A DNA stretch of 56,692 nt from Brucella haematophila (GCF_005938105.1 NZ_VCPE01000023.1:1-56692), one strand, 5' to 3'; counted from the first letter of the stretch, positions 36,771 to 45,120 are shown. The notes: a model not told the origin generated them from the sequence alone. Numbers and translations are program-made.

Positions 36771-38249
36771 TTATTCGGCCCAGTAAGCCTGGGTCAGATC
36801 ATCAGCCGGGATCGGCATGTTCTTCCACAGACCCTTGACGTTTTTGTTCCAGACGCCGATTTTCGGCAGTGCATAGAGGAAGACATTCGGTTCGTCGGCG
36901 GCCAGCTTTTCCTGCAACTTCTTGACGAGTTCCAGCTGTTCCTCGTCGCTGCCAGCCTCGGCATAAGACTTGTAGAGCGCCTTATAATCCGGGTTGTTAT
37001 AGTTGAAGTAGTACTTGTCGCGGGCGTAGATATCGAGATCGCGCGCTTCGGTATGGGCGATGATCGTCGCGTCGAAATCCGACCGCTTGAACACCTGATC
37101 CAGCCACTGCGCAAACTCGATCGGCACGAGATTGACCTGAATGCCAACCTCGGACAGCATCGCCGCAATGATCTCGCCGCCGCGACGCGCATAGGCCGGC
37201 GGCGGAAGCGTGATGGTGATCGACGTGCCTGCCGGAACACCAGCCTCTTCCAGAAGCTGCTTGGCTTTGGCCGGATCATATGGATAGGTCTGCGAAAGAT
37301 CGACATAGCCCGGATCAACCGGCGAATAATGCGAACCGATTGGCGTGCCGAAGCCCGAATAAGTGCCTTCGATCAGCGCCTTGCTGTCGATGGCATGGGC
37401 CAGCGCCTGACGCACCTTCACATTGTCGAAAGGCGCTTTGGCGTTGTTCAGCGACAGGATGACCTTGCCTGCCGTATCGCCCACTTCGACCTGCAACTTG
37501 TCGTCGCTCTTGAAGCGGCTGATCAGCTCCGGAGCCTGGAACATCGGGAACACGTCAATGTCGCCCGCAAGGATGGCAGCAGCGGCAGCCGATGGATCGC
37601 TGACGAAACGGAACGTGACGGCGGAGAGCTTTGCAGGCTCACCCCAATAATCCGCATTGCGTTCCAGCTCGACGCGGTCGCCCTGCACCCAGCGCTTGAA
37701 CTTGAACGGACCCGTGCCAACCGGCTTGGTCTTGTTCTCGCCAGCCGAATTCGGTGCGACCATTACGGCGTCGCCCCAGCCCATATTGAACAGGAAGTTC
37801 GAGGTCGGGCGCTTCAGCGTGACAACGGCTGTCGCCGGGTCAGGGCATTGCGTGCTTTCAATCGGCGCAAACAGGCCCTTCTGCGCATTGGTGGAATCCG
37901 GAGCGACAGCGCGCTCATAGGAGAATTTCACCACCGAGCAGTCGAACGGCGTGCCGTCGTGAAACTTCACGCCCTGACGCAGCTTGAACGTATAGGTCTT
38001 CTTGTCATCGGAGACAGTCCAGCTTTCGGCCAGAAGCGGCTTCACCGTGCCGTCTTCGACAATGCGCACAAGACCTTCATAAAGGTTGGCATAGGTAACC
38101 TGCCGAATACCGGCAGCGGCATTGGCGGTCGGGTCCAGACCCGGCGGCTCCAGCACTTCGCCGACCACCAGCGTGTCTTTCGCGAAGGCACCGTTGATCG
38201 ATGCCAGCATCGCAGCCGTTATAAGCCCGGCTTTCAGTAAGTTACCCAT
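36771..38249 (-). CDS. Peptide-type ABC transporter substrate-binding protein (family 5)
   Basis: A 492-residue periplasmic protein with a signal peptide (MGNLLKAGLITAAMLASI, cleavage likely after GAFA). Family 5 marks are EPPGLDPTANAAAGIRQVTYANLYEGLV near the N-terminus, the TYTFKLRQGVKFHDGTPF block, and a C-terminal RDKYYFNYNNPDYK region. It captures the ligand for the two permeases. Start ATG 38249 has a GGGGAA site just ahead. It lies 23 bases after the SDR gene. Ligand unknown; a peptide or amide-bearing compound is likely from the operon. Confidence 0.92.
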   Translation of the reverse strand: MGNLLKAGLITAAMLASINGAFAKDTLVVGEVLEPPGLDPTANAAAGIRQVTYANLYEGLVRIVEDGTVKPLLAESWTVSDDKKTYTFKLRQGVKFHDGTPFDCSVVKFSYERAVAPDSTNAQKGLFAPIESTQCPDPATAVVTLKRPTSNFLFNMGWGDAVMVAPNSAGENKTKPVGTGPFKFKRWVQGDRVELERNADYWGEPAKLSAVTFRFVSDPSAAAAAILAGDIDVFPMFQAPELISRFKSDDKLQVEVGDTAGKVILSLNNAKAPFDNVKVRQALAHAIDSKALIEGTYSGFGTPIGSHYSPVDPGYVDLSQTYPYDPAKAKQLLEEAGVPAGTSITITLPPPAYARRGGEIIAAMLSEVGIQVNLVPIEFAQWLDQVFKRSDFDATIIAHTEARDLDIYARDKYYFNYNNPDYKALYKSYAEAGSDEEQLELVKKLQEKLAADEPNVFLYALPKIGVWNKNVKGLWKNMPIPADDLTQAYWAE

Positions 38250-38272
38250 GGGTTCCCCTATCCCTCCAACTT

Positions 38273-39019
38273 TTAAATCGAGCGCCCGCCATCCACGTCG
38301 AGCGCAACCCCCGTAATCATAGAGGCAGCAGGCGAGCAAAGGAAAGCCGCCGCTTCAGCCAGATCATCAGGTTTCAACAGGCGGCCCATCGGGATGGAAT
38401 CGCGGAACTTCTTGCGGATTTCTTCGGTGTCCTCACCCATGAATGTGGTGAGAAGCGGCGTTTCACCGGCAACCGGGTTCAGTGCCACAACGCGAATCTT
38501 GGATGGTGCGAGTTCAATGGCGAGCGCCTTCGTTACCGAAACGACCCAGCCCTTGGTCGCGTTATACCAGGCAAGGTTCGGACGCGGACGACCAGCGCCG
38601 GTCGAAGCGACGTTCAGAATGACGCCTTCGCCATTGCCCTTGAAATGCGGAATGAGCTTGCGCGTCATCAAATAGATGCCACGCACATTGACGCCGAGAA
38701 TGCGGTCGAACTCTTCCGGCTCCACCAGTTCGGCATTTTGCGGCTTGTGACCGATGCCGGCATTGTTGATCAGAATATCGACTTTGCCGAATTTCGACAA
38801 AGCGGCTTCCACTGCCGCATCGACATCAGCTTCCTTGGAAATATCGGCAGCCACGGCCAGCGCCGCATCGCCGATTTCGCCTGCGACGCGCTCAGCGCCT
38901 GCCTTGTCGCGGTCAACGATGACGACCTTTGCGCCGCCGTCAGCAAAGCGCTTCGCCATGCCTTCGCCAAACCCCGAACCTGCTCCCGTGATGAGCGCGA
39001 CCTTACCTTCAAGCGACAC
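38273..39019 (-). CDS. Short-chain dehydrogenase/reductase
   Basis: A 248-residue NAD(P)-dependent oxidoreductase. Cofactor loop TGAGSGFGEGMA, NNAG motif at INNAGIGHK, catalytic Ser in NVASTGAGR and YxxxK in WYNATKG. GTG 39019 (VSLEGKVALITG) has GGGAG upstream and gives the standard N-terminus. The frame is open upstream only because a dispersed repeat copy (39041-39097) fills the gap to the aldehyde dehydrogenase gene. It probably oxidises an alcohol whose aldehyde is handled by the neighbouring dehydrogenase. Confidence 0.9.
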   Translation of the reverse strand: MSLEGKVALITGAGSGFGEGMAKRFADGGAKVVIVDRDKAGAERVAGEIGDAALAVAADISKEADVDAAVEAALSKFGKVDILINNAGIGHKPQNAELVEPEEFDRILGVNVRGIYLMTRKLIPHFKGNGEGVILNVASTGAGRPRPNLAWYNATKGWVVSVTKALAIELAPSKIRVVALNPVAGETPLLTTFMGEDTEEIRKKFRDSIPMGRLLKPDDLAEAAAFLCSPAASMITGVALDVDGGRSI

Positions 39020-39040
39020 TATGTTTCTCCCAAATGCTAT

Positions 39041-39097
39041 TTTCAACGCATTTTCAGACGGGAAACCGGTTCCCACTTTCCCTGAAAATGCTGTTTT
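39041..39097 (-). repeat. Dispersed repeat family 1, copy G (variant) inside an operon
   Basis: Read on the minus strand: CAGCATTTTCAGGGAAAGTG, GGAACCGGTTTCCC palindrome, then GTCTGAAAATGCGTTGAAAA. It occupies the 76-base spacer between the aldehyde dehydrogenase stop and the SDR start almost exactly, so the operon is probably transcribed through it. Confidence 0.7.
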
Positions 39098-40568
39098 ATC
39101 CATGCCAGACCGAGATGGTCTTCAGCGAGGCAAACCCGTAAAGCGCCTCAAAACCCTTTTCGCGGCCATGGCCGGATTTCTTCACGCCGCCGAACGGCAA
39201 TTCGATACCGCCACCAGCGCCGTAGTTATTGATGAAGACCTGCCCGGAATGGATGGCCCGCGCCAGGCGAAATTGACGTCCACCATCATTGGTCCAGATG
39301 CCGCAGACGAGGCCGTATGAAGTCCCATTGGCAATAGCGATGGCTTCTTCTTCGGTGTCGAAAGGCAGAATGACCTGCACCGGACCAAAGATTTCCTCCT
39401 GCGCCAGACGATGATCGGCAGGCACGTCACGGATCAGCGTCGGCAACACATAGGCCCCGCCTTCCGGTGCGTCTTCGGTCAACACACCTTGCGCGGCAAT
39501 GGACAGTCCGCTTTCCTTCGCCAGATCGAGATAGCTTTCGACAATCGCCTTCTGGCGCTGCGACACCACCGGACCGACGGACGGATCAGCGCTTGCCGGG
39601 CCGACTTTCAATGCGCGGTAGCGTTCGCTCATGCGCGCGACGACATCTTCATAAATACTGCGCTCGACGAGAATGCGCGACGAAGCCGAGCAGGTCTGAC
39701 CGGCATTCTGAATGCCCGCATTGACCAGAAACGGCAGAGCGCGGTCGAGATCGGCATCGGCGAAAACGATCTGTGGCGATTTTCCGCCAAGTTCCAGCGT
39801 AACCGGCACCGTGTTCTTTGCCGCCGCGGCCTGCACCGCTTCACCCGTGCGCACCGACCCCGTAAACGAGATGTGGTTGACATCGGGATGCTCGGAAAGC
39901 GCGGCACCTGCTTCCGCGCCAAGCCCGGTGACGACATTGAGCGCACCGACCGGCAGACCAGCCTTTTCGGCAATACGGGCAAATTCGAGAATGGTCAGGC
40001 AGGCTTCTTCGGCAGGCTTGACCACGGCTGCGTTGCCCATGGCCAGTGCTGCGCCGAGGCTGCGACCCAGAATCTGCATCGGATAGTTCCACGGAATGAT
40101 ATGGCCCGTGACACCATGCGGCTCATAGATCGACAGAACCGTAAAGCCGTTCTGATAGGGCAGCGTATCGCCATGCACCTTGTCGGCGGATGCGCCGTAG
40201 AATTCGAGATAACGCGCCAGCGCCACCACATCGGCGCGAGCCTGCGTGACCGGTTTGCCGACATCCTTCGATTCCAGATCGGTCAGGAGATCGATATTCT
40301 TCAACACCTCTTCCGAAATGCGGTGCAGCACGCGGCCACGCTCGGTTGCGGTCAGCTTGCCCCAGTCGCCGGAAAGCGCCTTGCGGGCTGCCGCCACAGC
40401 CTGATCAATATCGGCCTTGGTGCCGCGCGCGATCAGCGCCAGATCGCTGCCATCGGAAGGGTTCTTGACGGTAATATGCTCGCCGCCAGCCGCATCCTGC
40501 CACTGACCCGCGATGAAATTGCCATAACGGAGCAAGCCCGCTCCTCCCGTCTGGTTCTCATGCTTCAT
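39096..40568 (-). CDS. Aldehyde dehydrogenase (betaine-aldehyde dehydrogenase-like)
   Basis: A 490-residue NAD(P)-dependent enzyme. The catalytic Cys is in AGQTCSASSRI, the general-base Glu in ELGGKSPQIV, the cofactor loop FTGSVRTGEAV, and the N-terminal PWNYPMQ is present. The start is ATG 40568, since GGGAG lies seven bases ahead; another ATG six bases upstream is too close to the site. It begins inside the last codons of the GntR gene (11-base overlap). In context it should oxidise an aldehyde made from the imported compound. Confidence 0.9.
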   Translation of the reverse strand: MKHENQTGGAGLLRYGNFIAGQWQDAAGGEHITVKNPSDGSDLALIARGTKADIDQAVAAARKALSGDWGKLTATERGRVLHRISEEVLKNIDLLTDLESKDVGKPVTQARADVVALARYLEFYGASADKVHGDTLPYQNGFTVLSIYEPHGVTGHIIPWNYPMQILGRSLGAALAMGNAAVVKPAEEACLTILEFARIAEKAGLPVGALNVVTGLGAEAGAALSEHPDVNHISFTGSVRTGEAVQAAAAKNTVPVTLELGGKSPQIVFADADLDRALPFLVNAGIQNAGQTCSASSRILVERSIYEDVVARMSERYRALKVGPASADPSVGPVVSQRQKAIVESYLDLAKESGLSIAAQGVLTEDAPEGGAYVLPTLIRDVPADHRLAQEEIFGPVQVILPFDTEEEAIAIANGTSYGLVCGIWTNDGGRQFRLARAIHSGQVFINNYGAGGGIELPFGGVKKSGHGREKGFEALYGFASLKTISVWHG

Positions 40569-41238
40569 TTTCATTCTCCCGAAGAGGCTGTTCCGCCTCC
40601 AATCTTGCCGTGGTGGCGCGGATATGCGCCCGCGCCAGCCGCTCAGCCTGTTCACCATCGCGCGCGGCAATGGCCTCAACGATTGCACCATGCTCGCGGA
40701 TGGCGTCGCGCGCACGGTCTACCGACAGCGAAAAGGACGGCGCAAAAACCTGCGATGTCATGCGCAACAGCGGCACGAAGGCAATCAGCGAGGCATTGCC
40801 CGCCGTGTTCATCACCGCCATATGAAAATCGACATTGGACTGGGTGTAGGCTTTAGGGTCCCACGGATCGACTACAGCCGACTGGCCTGCAACATGGGTA
40901 CGCAATCTGGCGATATCCGCATCGCTCGCCCGCTCGGCTGCAAAGCGCGCAGCGACACCGTCGAGCACTTCACGCACGGCATAGGCATCAATCAGGCGGG
41001 TGAGATCAGCGGAGGCGACACGCACTCCCCTGCCCGGCAGATGAATGACCAGCCCGTCGCGCTCCAGAACACGCAGAGCTTCGCGCAAAGGCGTGCGGCT
41101 GATGCCGAACTCAGTGGCTATATGCTCCTGCCGGAGGATCGCGCCCGGCGCATAAACACCCGCATAGATTCGCTCCCGAAGCGCCTCTGCCACTTCGTCC
41201 AGCAACCGGGTCTGACTACGCCATTCATAAGCCGACAA
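40558..41238 (-). CDS. GntR-family (FCD-type) transcriptional regulator
   Basis: A 226-residue regulator: N-terminal winged helix (LRERIYAGVYAPGAILRQ, EFGISRTPLREALRVLERDGLV) and a C-terminal all-helical FCD ligand domain (DAYAVREVLDGVAARFA, NVDFHMAVMNTAGN, EHGAIVEAIAARD) with metal-binding Asp/His positions. It starts at TTG 41238; the GGGAG ribosome site lies in the loop of a perfect hairpin. It is first in the unit and probably represses it and itself until a catabolic intermediate binds. Confidence 0.9.
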   Translation of the reverse strand: MSAYEWRSQTRLLDEVAEALRERIYAGVYAPGAILRQEHIATEFGISRTPLREALRVLERDGLVIHLPGRGVRVASADLTRLIDAYAVREVLDGVAARFAAERASDADIARLRTHVAGQSAVVDPWDPKAYTQSNVDFHMAVMNTAGNASLIAFVPLLRMTSQVFAPSFSLSVDRARDAIREHGAIVEAIAARDGEQAERLARAHIRATTARLEAEQPLRENENEA

Positions 41239-41240
41239 TC

Positions 41241-41260
41241 GAAAAGTCTCCCAACTTTTC
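41241..41260 (-). promoter_or_regulatory. Hairpin presenting the GntR ribosome binding site in its loop
   Basis: On the minus strand: GAAAAGT, loop TGGGAG, ACTTTTC; an exact seven-base stem whose six-base loop is the Shine-Dalgarno sequence for the TTG start at 41238. The arms could also be a DNA operator half-site pair. Confidence 0.55.
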
Positions 41261-41266
41261 TCAAAC

Positions 41267-41281
41267 TATATCCTGGATACA
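41267..41281. promoter_or_regulatory. Candidate GntR/FCD operator
   Basis: A short palindrome TATCC-t-GGATA (41269-41279) within TTGTATCCAGGATATAG on the minus strand. It resembles the TTGTAT...ATACAA class of FCD regulator sites and lies about 30 bases upstream of the GntR start. Confidence 0.4.
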
Positions 41282-41388
41282 AAATCGGTCAATCCGAATT
41301 TCGACGACTTTTCTGAAAAGATGAAAGCCTGTTGACGACCGATAATTCTGGAGAATGAGGCCCACGCGAAACACTGTGCAAAGCGCAT

Positions 41389-41418
41389 AAAAAACGCCGC
41401 GACAAGCGCGGCGTTTTT
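41389..41418 (-). terminator. Rho-independent terminator of the ECF-phosphoribosyltransferase operon
   Basis: AAAAACGCCGC, seven-base loop, GCGGCGTTTTT; an exact 11-base stem with T-runs on both strands. It lies 33 bases after the phosphoribosyltransferase stop codon. Confidence 0.92.
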
Positions 41419-41450
41419 AAAGTGCGTGAATGCGAGCGAGCGACAGTTTT

Positions 41451-42089
41451 TTACAAGAAACTGTCGGCGATGGGCTTCCACTCGCCATCCTGATTGTCGA
41501 ACTGCGGAATATGCGCGAGGCTGTGAAGCAGCTTCACGTCGTCGCCCAGTTTTGCCTGCCAGTCCTTGGCTTCGGTGAGGATGACGCCGATGCCGACGAC
41601 CTCGCCACCTGCCTTGCGCACCAGTTCGACCGAACCCTTGAGGCTCGAACCGGATGCCACGACATCGTCCACCACGACCACGCGCTTTCCCTTGAGAAGC
41701 GGGATTGCCTGACGGTCGAGAAGCAGACGCTGCTCGCCCTTGGAGGTGATCGAGGAAATCGTCTGCACCAGCGCATCGCCGAGATGGATTTTCGGCGACT
41801 TCTGCAAAACCACATAATCGTCGAGACCAAGCGCGCGCGACACTTCAATCGCCACCGGAATACCGAGCGTTGCAGCGCCGACGATCACATCGGGCTTCAG
41901 CGGCGCCAGCTTTTCGGCGAGCGCCTTGCCCACATGTTCGCCAAAGCGAACACCAAGATCAATGACCATCATCAGGGAAATGGCGAAGTTCGGATTGATC
42001 GGCACAATCGGCAGATCGACCTTGCGGCCTGCCACATCGACGGTCCAGACCTGTCCGTTGCCGGAGAGTTTCGTGCTGTCTTCAGTCAT
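41451..42089 (-). CDS. Purine-type phosphoribosyltransferase coupled to an ECF transporter
   Basis: A 212-residue type I phosphoribosyltransferase. The PRPP-binding motif RVVVVDDVVASGSS is at 136-149, and VIVGAATLGIPVAIEVSRALG (69-89) followed by YVVLQKSPKIH resembles adenine phosphoribosyltransferase more than hypoxanthine or orotate enzymes. The enzyme should join a nucleobase to PRPP. The ATG at 42089 overlaps the stop of the EcfT gene by four bases (ATGA), so synthesis is coupled to the transporter. A base brought in by the ECF system would be trapped as a nucleotide. Base identity is unproven. Confidence 0.85.
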   Translation of the reverse strand: MTEDSTKLSGNGQVWTVDVAGRKVDLPIVPINPNFAISLMMVIDLGVRFGEHVGKALAEKLAPLKPDVIVGAATLGIPVAIEVSRALGLDDYVVLQKSPKIHLGDALVQTISSITSKGEQRLLLDRQAIPLLKGKRVVVVDDVVASGSSLKGSVELVRKAGGEVVGIGVILTEAKDWQAKLGDDVKLLHSLAHIPQFDNQDGEWKPIADSFL

Positions 42090-42760
42090 CGTTTTACGTC
42101 CTTGGTATTGAGCCGTGATTCGACCAGCAGGCCGACATTGCGCCAAGTGGTGCGCTTGCGCTTGGTGTCGAAGCCATAAATGGCGAGCGAAAGCGAAATG
42201 GCATGCGCCATGCGGATTGCCTGCACCAGAAGCGGAACACCGCGCGCCAGCGCAAAACGCAGGCGCATGGGGAAGGAGACGTCATCGATTTCCATGCCGC
42301 GGGCGCGCTGGGCATCCGCGATACGTTCGAAATCCTCGCGCAGCATCGGGATGATGCCGAAGGTCAGCGACAGCACCAGCGTTACCATAGGCGGCAGACG
42401 CGCAGCGCTTGCCGCTGCCAGAATGGAGCCCGGCGTGCTGGTTTCCATCACAAAATAGAAGGCCGCCGTGGTCGTCACCAGTCGCGCCGCCATACCGGCG
42501 GCAATCGGCAGCGTATCCACGAAGGCCATGCCTTGCAGCACGAGATTGAGAATCCAGCTCGCCATGACGAGCAGCGTCAACAGCATCGCACCCTTGAGAT
42601 AGCCGCGCAGGCCCGGCACCTTGACCAGCACCAGAAAGCCGACCGTCACCAGCGCCAGCGGCACGCCATAATGCCAGCCGGGCACCAGCCAGGCTGCAAG
42701 CATGACCAGAAAAGCCGCGACGAGCTTCACGAAGAAGTTCAAATCGTAGAAGATTTTCAT
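42086..42760 (-). CDS. ecfT: ECF transporter transmembrane (T) component
   Basis: A 224-residue membrane protein with about five hydrophobic segments. The cytoplasmic coupling motif ADAQRARGME near residue 166 is the first of the two Ala-Arg-Gly signatures that connect EcfT to the ATPase. The second region (ARGVPLLVQAIRMA) follows. Its start overlaps the EcfA stop by four bases and its stop overlaps the phosphoribosyltransferase start by four bases. Confidence 0.9.
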   Translation of the reverse strand: MKIFYDLNFFVKLVAAFLVMLAAWLVPGWHYGVPLALVTVGFLVLVKVPGLRGYLKGAMLLTLLVMASWILNLVLQGMAFVDTLPIAAGMAARLVTTTAAFYFVMETSTPGSILAAASAARLPPMVTLVLSLTFGIIPMLREDFERIADAQRARGMEIDDVSFPMRLRFALARGVPLLVQAIRMAHAISLSLAIYGFDTKRKRTTWRNVGLLVESRLNTKDVKR

Positions 42761-44283
42761 GCGGCTTCTCCCGTCTCGACGACACGCGGCTTGGGCCAGC
42801 CCAGTGCGCCATAGGCATCGGAAGCCCAGGACGCATCCACATCGCCATCGAAAGTGACATGGCCGTTATCGAGGATCATGACACGGGACGACACATCGTC
42901 CACCAGTTCCAGATCGTGCGAGATCAGCATCACGGCACGGTTTTCGCTGAGTGCGGTTTCGAGGAACAGTTCCAGCATACGGCGACCGTTGAGATCGCGC
43001 GCCAGAAGCGGCTCGTCGAGAATGGCAACCGAAGCGCCCGCCGCTTCCGCACAAGCGAGACCAAGCAAGGCCTGCTGCCGCGAGGAAAGCGCAAACGGGT
43101 TGGTTTCCTCGTGACCGCCCAGACCGTATTTGTGCAGGCAAGCGGTTGCGCGGGCGGTGATGGCGTCATCCTTCGGCGCGCGGGTTGCCGCTGTGATGGC
43201 GAAAACCACCTCTTCCAGCACCGTCATGTTGAACAGAATCCGGCGCATGTTCTGCGGCAGATAGGCAACCGAACGGGCACGCTTTGCAGCCGTCCATTTG
43301 TCGGCATTCTCGCCGCCAATGGTGATTGAGCCGGCCGCAATTTTCTGAAGGCCCAGAATGGACTGGAACAGCGTGGTCTTGCCCGCGCCATTCTTGCCAA
43401 TCAGACCGACGACCTCGCCCGCCCGTATCTGGAAATTCACGTCTTCAAGGACAGGCTGGCCATCACGGCGCTGAAGCTGGGTCTTGATGCCCGACACGGA
43501 AACAAGCACCTGACCATCGGCCTTGCCACCGGCAAGGCGCTTGCGCACCGCCACAGGCGGCAGAACACCCGCATCTTCCCAGGCTCCCGCATCATTGATG
43601 ATGGAAGCAAGCGGCACGACAGGCGCAAGCTTGCCTTCCTTCACCAGACCGACATCGGTGACGACAGCCTGCAAGGAGGCAGGATCCTGTTCGGCAATCA
43701 GCAGGGCCGGAATTTCGGCACCGAGCTTTTTGAGAACCCGCACGAGGCGCTGACGCGCCGCCGGATCAAGACCCGTGGTCGGCTCGTCGAGGATCAGGAG
43801 CTTCGGCTCGGCAGCCAGTGCGGCGGCCATGGCAACCATCCGCCGCTCGCCGCCCGAAAGGGTGAGCACCCGACGGCCACGCAAGGCGTTCAGTTCAAGC
43901 TCGTTGAGAAGATCGTCAATCCGCGTGCGGACGGCGTCTTTGGCAAGGCCGCGATTTTCCAGCGGAAAGGCAATCAGGTCTTCGACGCTGAGATCCCAGA
44001 GCTGGTCTTCCACATTCTGCGAAACCACACCGACCGTGCTGAACAGCTCATCCTTCGACATGGAAGAGATGAGCTTGCCGTTCAGCGTCACATCGCCGCC
44101 GAAAACCTGCGGGGTGATCAGACGCGGCACAATGCCGGATGCGGCGTTGAGCAGCGTGGTCTTGCCACTGCCGCCCGCGCCGCAGACCAGAAGGCGTTCG
44201 CCGTCACGGATATCGAGGCTGGCCTCGGCGATTGCCAGAACGGAATCGCCAAAGCCCACTTTAACATTCTGCAGTTGGAGCAC
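42757..44283 (-). CDS. ecfA: ECF transporter fused double ATPase (EcfA-EcfA')
   Basis: A 508-residue protein joining two ABC ATPase domains, as in YkoD-type ECF systems. Domain 1: Walker A GAGGSGKTT (35-43), signature LSGGERR (142), Walker B LLILDEPTTG (162). Its switch position is Gln in IAEQDP (about 199) instead of His. Domain 2: Walker A GKNGAGKTT (296), degenerate signature LSSRQQ (399), Walker B VAILDEP (419), normal switch His in ISHDLE (456). Together these make one canonical and one degenerate ATP site. It starts at GTG 44283 after a GGAA site, 16 bases after the S-component gene. Confidence 0.92.
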   Translation of the reverse strand: MLQLQNVKVGFGDSVLAIAEASLDIRDGERLLVCGAGGSGKTTLLNAASGIVPRLITPQVFGGDVTLNGKLISSMSKDELFSTVGVVSQNVEDQLWDLSVEDLIAFPLENRGLAKDAVRTRIDDLLNELELNALRGRRVLTLSGGERRMVAMAAALAAEPKLLILDEPTTGLDPAARQRLVRVLKKLGAEIPALLIAEQDPASLQAVVTDVGLVKEGKLAPVVPLASIINDAGAWEDAGVLPPVAVRKRLAGGKADGQVLVSVSGIKTQLQRRDGQPVLEDVNFQIRAGEVVGLIGKNGAGKTTLFQSILGLQKIAAGSITIGGENADKWTAAKRARSVAYLPQNMRRILFNMTVLEEVVFAITAATRAPKDDAITARATACLHKYGLGGHEETNPFALSSRQQALLGLACAEAAGASVAILDEPLLARDLNGRRMLELFLETALSENRAVMLISHDLELVDDVSSRVMILDNGHVTFDGDVDASWASDAYGALGWPKPRVVETGEAA

Positions 44284-44299
44284 TTTTCCGGGCCCGCTC

Positions 44300-44872
44300 T
44301 CAGAAACGCGTGAAACCGGACGGATGCGCGCCCTTGAGAATCTTCAGGGCCGGAACCACCAAAAGCGGGGTGCCAATCAGCATCGGAACGATATCGGAAA
44401 GACCGAGATACATGACAGCCCACCAGAATGGGAAAATGCCAAGATAGGCAAGGCTTGCCGAAACGGCGGCAACCATCAAGAGGCCAACAATCAGGCAGGT
44501 CGCTGCAATTTTAATCAGCGTGGCGCGATTGAAAGTCGTGGTCTTCGGATCGAACAGGATGCCGGGGATCAGGCCGGTCAGGCCAACCATGATGCCGTCG
44601 ATGAGCAGCGAATGCGCAGGAATGAAGGTGCCAGCGAGCAGCGACCAGATGATCGTGCCGAGATAGCCGCAGATGAAGCCGCTCTTGCGGCCCAGCAAAA
44701 TACCGACCAGCGGCGGCAGGAAAGCAAAAATGCGCCACTGGATCACGCCCGGAACCAGCTGGATCGGATTGGCATAAGCCCAGAGAACGCCGGTTGCCGC
44801 AGCGGCAACGATGGAAAGAACGATCGGAAACAGTGTATTTCCGTCGTTGTGGATGGTGGTTGAGTTGGACAT
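44300..44872 (-). CDS. ECF transporter substrate-binding (S) component, substrate unknown
   Basis: A 190-residue membrane protein with about six hydrophobic segments (FPIVLSIVAAAATGVLWAY, GIMVGLTGLIPGILF, IKIAATCLIVGLLMVAAV and others). A GVLWAYANPIQLVPG loop near the N-terminus resembles the YkoE-like S subunit style, but no vitamin-specific signature is recognised. ATG 44872 begins MSNSTTIHNDGN. First gene of the ecfS-ecfA-ecfT-phosphoribosyltransferase operon, so a nucleobase or base analogue is the likely ligand. A thiamin precursor is the main alternative. Confidence 0.8.
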   Translation of the reverse strand: MSNSTTIHNDGNTLFPIVLSIVAAAATGVLWAYANPIQLVPGVIQWRIFAFLPPLVGILLGRKSGFICGYLGTIIWSLLAGTFIPAHSLLIDGIMVGLTGLIPGILFDPKTTTFNRATLIKIAATCLIVGLLMVAAVSASLAYLGIFPFWWAVMYLGLSDIVPMLIGTPLLVVPALKILKGAHPSGFTRF

Positions 44873-45100
44873 TGTCTTATTCCCGTAAAGTATCTCCCGT
44901 CTGCTTAAAGCAAAAGCCATGCCGCTTGGCTGTCGCAGCGGGCGAAAGAGACTTTATTGTAATGGCGTGAGGCTATCCTGTCGGCATTTCTGTAGCGATA
45001 AAGCACTTCCGGCAAAAACACCCGGCCTTCCGAAGAGTCAAGCGGAGTCACGCCGGTAAAGCAAAGAGTCACACCAAACATGGGTGGACGCTTCGTCTCT
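44873..45100 (-). promoter_or_regulatory. Long 5' leader of the ECF operon, possible structured RNA
   Basis: No convincing gene is present. The minus strand could fold: GGCGTGA (complement of 45048-45054) pairs exactly with TCACGCC (complement of 44964-44970), closing a 77-base interior with CCGG-containing arms. Closer to the start, CCGCT...AGCGG (complement of 44924-44943) competes with AGCC...GGCT followed by TTTT (about 44911-44931). A closed multi-arm domain followed by competing hairpins is the layout of a riboswitch, but I do not recognise a known consensus. Confidence 0.35.
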
Positions 45101-45120
45101 GAATCAAAAAGGCGGCAGGC

